64,000 nt of DNA, taken from Symbiodinium sp. CCMP2592 (Eukaryota > Sar > Dinophyceae > Suessiales > Symbiodiniaceae). The DNA lies in assembly GCA_905221615.1 (NCBI GenBank), contig CAJNDT010001001.1, positions 334,359-398,358 of the forward strand, read 5' to 3'. The translations under genes and the position numbers were made by a program. Under the pieces are notes generated by a model. The model was not told the DNA's origin. It did not search any database and saw only the letters and a list, made by a program, of their open reading frames with translations. This document shows, piece by piece, positions 46,806 through 56,400 of this stretch (position 1 is the first letter of the stretch; the number at the start of each line of letters is the position of its first letter).

Positions 46806-49800
46806 TCAGTAGATGCGGTCACGGCGGTTGGTCCTGTAGTTGTAGACCTCATGGACCCATCCTGACAAGAACCATTGGGCATGAGAGGTGTCCAGAATCG
46901 TGAAGCCATGTGGATTGCCATGAGTAGGAATGGCATTCACGACTGAAGTAGGCTGGATGTAATCTTCGGTCATCGCAGCGAACACCGCCCATTGGTACAT
47001 GTCAACGCGGTGCCAGTCCATTCGCCTGGCAAGCGAAGGATCGATGATGTTGCCGGAAAGATCGTTCCCCAACACGAAGTTTGGGTACAACAATCCTGCG
47101 ACCCTGAGCTGTTCAAAGAAGTTGACAACAGTCTCACGCATCCGGACCTGTCGGTCGGAGACATCTCTCGTCTCGAAGAACACGCCGAAGGTCGGTGGAT
47201 CATGGGGTCGCCGGCGGTAGGTCTCGGACCATTCGCGCCTTGTGCCAAGATCAACAGCAGAGGACGGTGTCTCGCTCACTGTTCCATCCATAGTGGTATC
47301 GGGAGCAACCGTTTCCGGTGCTGGACTGCTGAAGCCTGTACCAGCACGCATTGCATCCCAATCCGCGTCACTGATATAGCTGGACGGATCACGTGCCACA
47401 CGCCTGGGCGGCGGCATCGCAGGCTCCCGAGGGGTGCGATCGGTAGATGAGCCCGCTCCATCTCCAGGGTTGGTCCGGATGTGGACCTCGGTCGGACGAT
47501 GTCTGGCGATCGGGGACCTTGTGCGATTGCGCTCTGCTGTACCCGATGCACGCTCGTCAGAGCTGCGACCTCGTCGTGCAGGAGATGCCGGAGGCTCAGG
47601 TGGGCGACGTTCGGACGCGGGTGCCGAAGTGGTCAACCTCACGTGGCCGCTCTCCCCGATGCGCTTGTCCATGTAGTACTGCTGGTACCGACGATAGTAA
47701 GGGGTATTGGCCAGCAACTCGTTGAGCTGACGTTTGCCAAGTCCCTGTGCCTCAGCGGGTACCTGCAGATCTCTCTGGGTGCGAAGAGAAGGATTTGTCT
47801 TCTCGATCCTTGTCCGGCTCAGCGGCAGTTGTGCCTTGAAGAAAGTAGCCAGCTCGGCCATGATCGGCAAGATTTCATTCTGCACGACGATGTATTTCTC
47901 CCCATCGTACTGCAGGATGGAAAACTCATGCTGGTTCGACTTCACAGCCTTGATGAGAACTGCAATCTCATTGATGGTGTAAAACCGATCATGAAAACAA
48001 ATCAGACACTCCGTGAGGAGGTCGATCTCAAGCTGGCCTGTCACCCAGAGGAGGGCAACCTTTCCAGTGGCATCATAGTAGGTGGACGAACCATGCCCTT
48101 TTCCTTTGCCCTGAGGATCAGGAAGCCTCACGTTAGCGAAGCGTTGCAGCGCCTCGACAGTGTGAAAGCTGAGACCCATTTTGGCGTAGTTGTGAGCAGT
48201 GATGGGGTCCACACTGTATTGCCCCTGCGGAGTGGTGTTGTGGAGCTTCTCCGCTCTCTTCTGCTGATTGAGGACCTTCTGGCGGATGCCAGACGCTGTG
48301 CTTTGGATTCGTTCCCTTTCTTCTGGCCCTTGAATCTTCACACGCGCGTGCTTGAGCCCCGAGGATGGCTGCAAGTCAATGATGTTGACCTGCCTGCCCT
48401 CTCGGGCGGCGCTTCGCCGGAGTCTGTCGGGCTCGGCGATAATCGCAAGGTCGGTCATCTCGATGAGGCGACGTTGGCAACCTGGACAGGAGATCATTCC
48501 GTCGATGTACTTGTGATTGCACGAGCTGCAATGGTACCCGGGGTAGAGTACCAACTCCTGTTTGATCCAGTGCCTCGGTTCAATCCTCTGGCGAAGTCGG
48601 ATCCGCTTGCCTTCCATGGATGGCCAGACGTGGATGCCGATTCCGAGCGAGCCGTCATATGTTTCGATGAGCTGGTCATCGTTCTTCCTTCGCTCGATGA
48701 CTTCTTCGCCGACCTCGCTCAAGATGTCCGCCGAAATGCGAAACGGGGTCTTGCAGTCGATTGCGACCGGCGCCCACTCAGCGATGGTGAGATTCTCGGC
48801 GCTTTCCAACAAGTCGAGAAAACAGTTGTGCTGCTCCAAGGCAAATTGATCTGGACCAAAGATGTACTTGTGGCTTCCATCCTTGTTCCAGCTCGCTAGA
48901 GCGGAGTCAATGTTCCGACGGAACGCCTGGTAGGCCGGATTGACCCACACAGGCTCTGCTGTGCCCCGCTGATAAGCGTAAACCAGATATCGATTGCTGA
49001 TCCAATCTGGCGTCTCCAGTGCCCCGGAGCGAGTCTCGAAGAGCCGGACGCCGTCCAAGACGGCCATTTGGAGATCGATGGCGAACTCGACGTCCGCCGC
49101 CTCGCGAAGGCCCGCATTGTCATCCCTTTTCCATTCTGGTTGCTTTGACATCATGACAAAAGCTCTGCTACCACTCTCGTGGAGCGCGGCACCACCAGGC
49201 AACAATCCGTATCTGATGATATCTGGGAAGTGCCTCATGAAGGTGCCGTGGTAGCCCAGTTTGCAAGGGAAATCGACAAACTCCTGGGAGTACATGTCGA
49301 ACGGATGAATCTTAGGCCGAGTCGCTAGACTGGCGTCCCATGGCACAAAGGAATGCACCACGGAGTGGATGTCGGCGAGTTCGGTATCGTCACCGAAGAG
49401 CCCCGACCAATGCCCATGGATAGCCCGAGCTCGAAGCACGTCAAATTCCTGATCATTGTGCTTCTGAATGTAAACTTCGTAGCGGGCTTTCCCGTCGACT
49501 GGAGTCTTAAAGACTTCGAAGATCTGGGAGACCTTGAGCCCGTTCCAGATCTGGCTAAGGGCATCGATGAACTCTTCCCAGTCCATCGAGAGGTCGTTCC
49601 GACGGATCGTCACTGTCGGCGTTCTATTGCCGTACTCGGGCTTGTTGGTGAAGCCTCTGAGGACGAATGCACACTTCTTGCCCAGTTTGAAGCGCTGGCC
49701 CTCACTGAGGTGTCGATGATCAGACGCGAAGGGCGGCAGGTCCGGGCCTGACAACCAAAACTGACCATCCCTTCCGGGAGGTGACGCTTCTGCCTTGGCA

Positions 49801-52800
49801 CTGGCAGCGTGCTCCGCTTTCGGCGTAGGTGCCGATTTCACAGCGGTGATAGGCATCTTCTTAGGAGGCGGTGGCTGCAACGGTTCAGTAGGCTTTGCGC
49901 CAGACGATGCAGACTTCCCAGGAACTTCCTTGGGCGGGAGTGTGCCAGACGCCGACGATGAGGATGCAGCCTGCGGCACGGCAGGAGGTACAGCATGAGC
50001 CTTCGTGGCCAAAGGTAAGATACCAGTTGCCTTAGGCTCCGCGTCAGCGGGCCGCGCCTTTGGAGGAACAGGTGGTTTCTTGGCCTCCTCCAACTGCATT
50101 TCCCTCATCAAATTCTGAATCCCGACAGATCCCCTCGCGTAGAATCGGGGCCGCTTGCTGAGTTCTTCTTCAGTGAGCTCCTCAATGTCTTTGAAGATTT
50201 TGTTAGACTCAGCATCCTCGTTAGAGGTGCGACCAATCTCCAGATCGAGACCGTAGACGCCGAGGGCATTCGCCAAGGCAATCTCTTCATCAGTCGCGGC
50301 CTCTTCACCGTGACTGCCGATCTGGAGCTTGGTGATCATCACAGAGGGATCCGAGTTGTCCTCAGTTCTCTGGACAACATTTTCGGCTCCAGGTGTCGTG
50401 TCGAAGAGGACACGATCGGTGTCGGTCAGCTCCTCTGGCTCGGCACACAGAAGATCCTGATGTGCGGCCAACAGCGGAGCACTCAACACGATCTGTTCGT
50501 CGTCCCCCCGGACGTCTGGTGGTTCCTCGCGCTCAGTGTCAGCACAGACGTGCATGTCCTTCAATGGCGGGACCGTAATACGGGAGTCCGGCTTGGCCAG
50601 GTGGAAGTGCTCGAAGAAGACCACCTCTCGGCGGTTGGCAACCAATTCTGATCGCAAGTCCGTCACCGCACGGTCAAAGACCGTGGCGGTGACAAGTGAC
50701 TTGTACCATGTGACAACCGCGGCCACATTGTCAGCCGTGAAGTTCGTGTGAAACTTGTCTGGTCTGTCAGTGGCGCCCAACACTGGGTTGGGGTCGACCA
50801 GTCTCACACCTGCTTCGGCCAACACTTTCGTGTGGCGAGTCATCTCCTCGTCGTACTCTTCCGGCAGGCCGTACATAAAGCCATTCTCGGGGCCTGAGAT
50901 CATTGTCACAGAATTCACCCCTGGCCGGTCCTTTAGGGCGGCGATCTTGACGACATCTTCCTGAACCTTCTTGAGCTGCTTAATCGGCCACTCGAAGGCT
51001 TTGCGAGCCATCTCTGCCGTCTCTTTCACCCACGGCGACTGGTGGTGCCAGGTGAAGGCCTTGTAGCCCCACTTGCCGTAGACGTCATTGCCAGTCCACG
51101 AAATGAAGATGTCAAACCCTTCCGGGTGACGAGGCTCATGCTTCCTGATGAGAGCAATGATCCGGTCGTGGATGTGACCAAGACCCTGCCCCCACAGCAT
51201 GGAGACCTCCGATCCGGAGTTTCTGGGCTCGCTTCGCAGTGCTTGGCGCAGCTCATCATTGAACGTCCTTTTGGTCAGGACACGGGCTCCTTGGAACTGC
51301 ACAAAGGCCAAGGAGCTGTCACCAACCACAATGGCGAATGATCTCTCATTCGCTGGCGGTGCGATCCGCTGGAGCGAGGGCGTGAAGAGCCCGCTCAGCA
51401 AGCGCACGCTCGCCGGAAAAAGACGATGTTTCCCTAACCCTTCCGTTAGGAGGGTGAAGCGGTGGCACAGGTCGTACATTCTCGTTGAGTCGAATGCCGA
51501 CGACGCCCTTGTGCTCCAGCCCAGTGTCGCCATGTCACGCAAAAAGTCGATCAAAAGAGAAAGCCATCCGTCTAGGGAGGCGTCTTGGACCAAGGCTCCT
51601 GTTGCCGACACATCGTCGGGCGCCTTGACGCCTCTCTCGGCGTGCCACACTTCGTAAAGCGTGGTCCAACGATCGTGAGGATACTGCTTTCGCAGATCGA
51701 GCCACTCGTGAACCGGGATGCACCTCAAGAACAACGACATGTGGTCGTCACTCTCCGTCGGCTCCTTGATGAACTTCGCGATGTCTCGGAAAGCCGCGGG
51801 TTTGGTGAGTCCTGCCAACGCGTCAGCGAGGCGATCAGGATCCTGGAGGGCCAGGCGAAACTCGTCCGCCCTCTCCAAGGCATCCGCCTCGTAGATCGTC
51901 TCAAGTGAATGAGGGATGCTGGTCATTGCGTAAGCAAGACGGGAGTGAGAAGTCGCTGAAAGCTTGGGTGCTTGAGGTCTGATGGCTACCATAGCAACCG
52001 ACTTTGCAACTTGCAATTCCATGCAATGCTCTTCATAGGACTTGATGATCCTTTCGCTAACCTGCAAGTGATAAGGACTGTCTGAGCTACGACACTTCTT
52101 GTGGTTGTCCCTATCACGACACTGCAGTGAAGCGAATGCACTTCTTATGTGCGTAACATTCGTACTCAATGTGATGGGAACACGAGCCATCAATCCATCA
52201 GGACCCATGAAGTTGACCCCACAGGCGTCAAAAGACCTGTCGTTGAGCATGTGTTTGGTAAGCCACTTCTGGACTCTTTCACTGGTGAGGTAAGGGTTGT
52301 CCTTATCCGCCATCAGAACATAATCAGATCTCAACGAGTCTAATCCAGTGGAGACATCAACAAATGAAGCCCATGCTTTGTAGAATGTTTTCTTGGTAAT
52401 TTCATTGCTGCACATCCCATCCGCTAGGAGGGTGAAGGCTGTCTGATGAGTCTGGGAAGACGATGGAATACGGAGCCAAACCAACACCGACGCTCCAGCC
52501 TTATGGAGTCTTTTAGCCTTGTTGAGTAGGTCCTTCCTAGCATGAACTGAATTGATCTCATCCATACCTTGGACCGTAACCCAGCTGACCGAAGGATGAC
52601 TCTGCTGATCTATCGACTTCATAAACGACACACCATCAAACGCAACCTCAATGATCAAAGTCTTGCACTTGGTTTCTGGCCTCTTGAGCACGCCTTCCGG
52701 CTGCTGTGGTGCGGCCGTGGCTTTCCTGACTCTAGATTTGTCAGGGCCAATGCGCATAAGCTCAAGGGCTCTAGTCCACTTCTCCAGGTTGGTGAAGGGT

Positions 52801-53420
52801 TTAGTGAGGATGTCGGCAGCTTGCAACAAAGTGCTGATATACGCCATCTTATAATGCTTTCTTCTAAATTGTTCTGCGATCCAACCGAGATTGATTCTTT
52901 GTGTTTTGTCGGCATGTCTAAAAGCTGGCGACTTACCGGACTCAAGAATTCTTATGGTGGCCTGGTTATCTTCGAGCACAATGGGTTCGATAGCATGCGG
53001 CATGCAGGCTATGAGTCCAATGTCTTTACTGCCAGACGTTGGGGCAAGCTTCTCAATGTCAACGCCCCCCGAATCCCTGATACCGGCGAGTTCCTTATGC
53101 ATCTCTGCTTCCGCTTCCGCGAAGCGACGATAGTCCATTGCCGATCTTCGGTAGATGCAGATTAAGGTATCGCATTGCACTGAATAGGAGGAGTTATGAA
53201 GCTCTTCCCAGGCGACAGCTTCCTCAATTCTAGTCCATTTCCCCTTACTTTGAATCCATACATCTCTCAATGGATGACTGGTCATCTCAGAGGGTTCGGG
53301 TATAGTTGATACACCCGTGTAGACACAGAGGTGCCTGCCGTCAGGCAAACGATGCGATCCTGTTGACTTTATTTTGGACACTTCATTGTCAGGGACCTTA
53401 GTAAGATCAATTAGGATCAA
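46806..53420 (-). CDS. third frame of the giant copia element: RNase H end, SGNH-like, Tpt1-like and zinc-ribbon domains (2204 aa)
   Basis: The frame opens on a TTG inside the polyprotein, so it is probably a continuation of Pol. Residues 145-210 are the end of copia RNase H (catalytic Asp in EDNQATIRI). About 255-465 is a Cys/His-containing domain of unknown role (C-R-D-R-D-x-H-x2-C near 434). About 690-915 looks like an SGNH hydrolase: GDS (S702), G-x-G (744-746), GND (N778) and D-x2-H (D888, H891). About 1100-1220 is Pro/Ala-rich linker. About 1245-1490 resembles Tpt1/KptA RNA 2'-phosphotransferase: RARAIHGHWSG, YHGT with GLLPGG, SRAFVMMS (R1419) and IDLQMAVLDGVRLFET. A CxxC-x10-CxxC zinc ribbon is at 1631-1648. 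The tail includes a helical region and a basic disordered segment. Domain calls are by motif only. Confidence 0.8.
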   Translation of the reverse strand: MILIDLTKVPDNEVSKIKSTGSHRLPDGRHLCVYTGVSTIPEPSEMTSHPLRDVWIQSKGKWTRIEEAVAWEELHNSSYSVQCDTLICIYRRSAMDYRRFAEAEAEMHKELAGIRDSGGVDIEKLAPTSGSKDIGLIACMPHAIEPIVLEDNQATIRILESGKSPAFRHADKTQRINLGWIAEQFRRKHYKMAYISTLLQAADILTKPFTNLEKWTRALELMRIGPDKSRVRKATAAPQQPEGVLKRPETKCKTLIIEVAFDGVSFMKSIDQQSHPSVSWVTVQGMDEINSVHARKDLLNKAKRLHKAGASVLVWLRIPSSSQTHQTAFTLLADGMCSNEITKKTFYKAWASFVDVSTGLDSLRSDYVLMADKDNPYLTSERVQKWLTKHMLNDRSFDACGVNFMGPDGLMARVPITLSTNVTHIRSAFASLQCRDRDNHKKCRSSDSPYHLQVSERIIKSYEEHCMELQVAKSVAMVAIRPQAPKLSATSHSRLAYAMTSIPHSLETIYEADALERADEFRLALQDPDRLADALAGLTKPAAFRDIAKFIKEPTESDDHMSLFLRCIPVHEWLDLRKQYPHDRWTTLYEVWHAERGVKAPDDVSATGALVQDASLDGWLSLLIDFLRDMATLGWSTRASSAFDSTRMYDLCHRFTLLTEGLGKHRLFPASVRLLSGLFTPSLQRIAPPANERSFAIVVGDSSLAFVQFQGARVLTKRTFNDELRQALRSEPRNSGSEVSMLWGQGLGHIHDRIIALIRKHEPRHPEGFDIFISWTGNDVYGKWGYKAFTWHHQSPWVKETAEMARKAFEWPIKQLKKVQEDVVKIAALKDRPGVNSVTMISGPENGFMYGLPEEYDEEMTRHTKVLAEAGVRLVDPNPVLGATDRPDKFHTNFTADNVAAVVTWYKSLVTATVFDRAVTDLRSELVANRREVVFFEHFHLAKPDSRITVPPLKDMHVCADTEREEPPDVRGDDEQIVLSAPLLAAHQDLLCAEPEELTDTDRVLFDTTPGAENVVQRTEDNSDPSVMITKLQIGSHGEEAATDEEIALANALGVYGLDLEIGRTSNEDAESNKIFKDIEELTEEELSKRPRFYARGSVGIQNLMREMQLEEAKKPPVPPKARPADAEPKATGILPLATKAHAVPPAVPQAASSSSASGTLPPKEVPGKSASSGAKPTEPLQPPPPKKMPITAVKSAPTPKAEHAASAKAEASPPGRDGQFWLSGPDLPPFASDHRHLSEGQRFKLGKKCAFVLRGFTNKPEYGNRTPTVTIRRNDLSMDWEEFIDALSQIWNGLKVSQIFEVFKTPVDGKARYEVYIQKHNDQEFDVLRARAIHGHWSGLFGDDTELADIHSVVHSFVPWDASLATRPKIHPFDMYSQEFVDFPCKLGYHGTFMRHFPDIIRYGLLPGGAALHESGSRAFVMMSKQPEWKRDDNAGLREAADVEFAIDLQMAVLDGVRLFETRSGALETPDWISNRYLVYAYQRGTAEPVWVNPAYQAFRRNIDSALASWNKDGSHKYIFGPDQFALEQHNCFLDLLESAENLTIAEWAPVAIDCKTPFRISADILSEVGEEVIERRKNDDQLIETYDGSLGIGIHVWPSMEGKRIRLRQRIEPRHWIKQELVLYPGYHCSSCNHKYIDGMISCPGCQRRLIEMTDLAIIAEPDRLRRSAAREGRQVNIIDLQPSSGLKHARVKIQGPEERERIQSTASGIRQKVLNQQKRAEKLHNTTPQGQYSVDPITAHNYAKMGLSFHTVEALQRFANVRLPDPQGKGKGHGSSTYYDATGKVALLWVTGQLEIDLLTECLICFHDRFYTINEIAVLIKAVKSNQHEFSILQYDGEKYIVVQNEILPIMAELATFFKAQLPLSRTRIEKTNPSLRTQRDLQVPAEAQGLGKRQLNELLANTPYYRRYQQYYMDKRIGESGHVRLTTSAPASERRPPEPPASPARRGRSSDERASGTAERNRTRSPIARHRPTEVHIRTNPGDGAGSSTDRTPREPAMPPPRRVARDPSSYISDADWDAMRAGTGFSSPAPETVAPDTTMDGTVSETPSSAVDLGTRREWSETYRRRPHDPPTFGVFFETRDVSDRQVRMRETVVNFFEQLRVAGLLYPNFVLGNDLSGNIIDPSLARRMDWHRVDMYQWAVFAAMTEDYIQPTSVVNAIPTHGNPHGFTILDTSHAQWFLSGWVHEVYNYRTNRRDRIY

Positions 53421-53422
53421 TG
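53403..53422 (-). other. 10-bp tandem duplication at the frame 2 / frame 3 break
   Basis: GATCAAT recurs at 53405 and 53415 (period 10). Without one 10-bp unit, the Pol frame would read straight from KTID into LTKVPDN of the third frame, so the duplication alone explains the frame change. Confidence 0.7.
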
Positions 53423-56400
53423 GTTTTGCCTTTCGTTAGAGAGGCGTGTTGCTGCTTGGTATCTCCCCCCGCGTTCAGGAGTACGCTCCAAAGTGCGGAT
53501 GAAGGAAGTCCCAATGCACGCAGCGACACATTTGCACAAACAACCTCAGCTTCAGTACTGCTAAGTGCTGTGCTTGTTTGTTTCTTACTAAAAGCACTAA
53601 GCGGAAAGTAAGTGTTGGGGCCAACTAAAGCCAGGAATCCCCCTGATGTACTGCGATTGTCGTGCTCACCTGCATGATCTGAATCAGCGAATAGCCAAAG
53701 ATTGCACTTATCAAGACTATCGCCCACAAACCCAGACATTTTATAGTGCAAGGTGGTTTGCACATAACACATCAGACGGTGCAACGCCTTATCGCAATCA
53801 GCGGACCACTTGGTAACCCGACTAGCCAGACCCTGAACGGCACGAAGAAGATCGAATCGAGCCATTCTTGCTGCAAATAGCAATTTCATCAGGACTCTGC
53901 TTGCTATCGGAGCAAGTTTGCCCTTGGCCTCTGCCTCAGCTTCCACCGGGCGAGCAATTTTGTCATCGTAGAACGGAGTGCTTGCTTTCTTCAGAGTCTG
54001 GAACTCTGGGCCAGCTAGCTCTTTGTAGCGATCAATGGCCTGTTGCAAGAATGAACTCATATCGTAGATGACTTGCTTAGTGGGTGCTTTCATGCATCCT
54101 TTGCCCTCGTCAAGCTGATTGACATCATAGAAGGCCTGCTTTCTAGCAGCTTTCTTGGCTTTGGTTTTGTCCCGCACTTTCTTGACAGCAGCAAGTGCAG
54201 ATGCGCGGGAATGTTGATTAGACAAAAGGTAAGTGGAACCAATCCATAGTTCCCCCCGCTTTCTATTTTGACCATGTTCATCCCAAACCTCTTCAAGCGA
54301 ATTCGTAGAAACCAAGGACCTCACTTCCGTGAGTCGTGTTTTGCCAAGGTTCATCGCCTGAGCTTCCTCTGATCTGAGACTATATAGCGCTTTGCGGGGC
54401 TGAAGGTGGTGCCTAACAACCACACCTTCTTCAGGGTAATATTCGGTGTAATCCTCAACGGCAGCAGCTGATGCAGGCTTGGCAGCAGGATCAGGAATGC
54501 TCTTGTCGAACACGTGAGCAAAGGGATGGTCAGCTTTTTCAAGCGACGTGGAGGTGGACACATGTTCACAACCGAGATATCTTCCCAGCGGAGCAGGAGT
54601 GTCCATGTCGATCTTAGAAGCTATTAACTCCCATCCTTTAGCCATGTTTTGCTTTGGTCCTGCCATCTTGAAATCATCAACATAAACCGCAAGCAACAGC
54701 TTGAGATCAGGATGATAAAACACAGAAGGCCAAGCCGCCGGAAATACCAAATGAAACCCAACTTCTTTTAACATCTTTTCACAGTGCTGCTCCCAGAAGC
54801 CTCCACTATCTGGGTGTCCATACAAAGCTAATATAAGCTTAACGACTGGATCACTGAATTTACCATGCCAACCTTTCGGCCAGCGCTCCTTAGGCAATCT
54901 TACCCAAGTTTCAATCCCCTTCAGCTTGGTTTGTGTGTAGGCCTGTTTGCCGTCGGCCTGTTCACACACGTTCCCAGGCATGTGCCCATAGGCATCCAGG
55001 GTTTTGCCTGCTTCCATCGTAGCAGGGCTGGATCCAAGTTCACTGAACAATGCAGCATCATTGCTTTCGTCGCGAACATTATTCCCTTGGAACACTGTGC
55101 GCCCTTTGAATTTCCTTAAAGGGTCGCCAGCAGGGAGTTCGCTTCCTTTTTCCACACAGATTTCGAAAATTTTCCCAACGTGGACCTTTTGCCCGCTCTT
55201 CTGAGCCCGATTGGAGACGTCGCTCCATTCCCGAACAGATTCCATGTCCCAAGCCTTTTTGGTCATCAGTTTGTTCCATTCAACATCAAGGGAAGCCTGA
55301 GCTTTAGGGTTCTGGGAAAGCTCCTTCTTATTCACCGGCCTAGCAACCATAGCCAACTTATCCATGATGTCTTCATGGGAAACAGGCGAGGTGTTAGCCA
55401 GCTTTTCCCTGTGCTCGGCTTCATTCCCCTGAGTGACAGGCATTGCTGGGAAGGAACCATCTCCGTTAGGAGTGGGAGTCTTAGCAGGCTTGATCTCAAA
55501 GGTGGTTTGACCAACCCACTTGAACCGAAGTTTCTTATTTCTCCGCCTTACGTTACGCCAATCATCTTCATCTTCGATGATGCTGTCTCCTTTGTAAGGG
55601 ATAATTTTGGTGCAACGGGCATTGGAGATCCTACTGAGATCAATCGGACAATCGGTGAGGTCGGGAGAGAACAACTCATTTCTGGGTCGGAAATGATACC
55701 TGATCAAATGATTTCCAGTGATGCCCCAAGCATCTTGCATGCGAGACGCCGCGCCAGCGGGCCGATCGGTGCTTGAACCTCGGCCGTCATCGCCGTCAAT
55801 TTCTTTGAGAGCGGCTTTCATGTTCGCTTCATCAATAGCCTTCTTCTTCTGGCTCTTTGACATGTTGACCCATAAATGTGAGGGGATATCGTCAGGCTTG
55901 GTGGAACCTCGTGTCCCCCCATATCTCCTACCTAGAGTTCCCCCTGAGTCATAGTAGCGACCTCCCTCGGGCAAATCAACAGACTTACCACTCACGGGAT
56001 CAATGACTTTAGGTCGCTCAACCTTTCGGTCGGCGTCTTCAACATCCATCTTTTGTTCCTCCGACATCTCGGCATCCTGATTTTCAAGAGGAGTGTTGTC
56101 TGGACCTTCAAGCGCATCCGAGGCGTGCCCCAAGCGAACCTTTTCGTAACGTTCCTTCATAGGAAACGCGAAGTCTCCTTCGGGAACACTGAATTGGCTA
56201 GCAACGATGGGCTTCAAGCACTCGTGGAAATCATTCCTATTCAAATCCTTGATGGGAAGAACAATTATCTCCTTTTTCCATTTCATACCAGGCTGAAAAT
56301 GATAGCCGAGGAATACGCCGGGTTCGGATGTTGGCTCGAACCTTGGACGATTCTTTCTTTGAGCTTTGGGTCCTACCCAATAATCGACGCGACATCCAAA

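Noticed and set aside
47481-48899. 472-aa plus-strand frame inside the giant element
   Set aside because: It is antisense to the Tpt1-like and zinc-ribbon region of the third frame, which has clear motifs on the minus strand.
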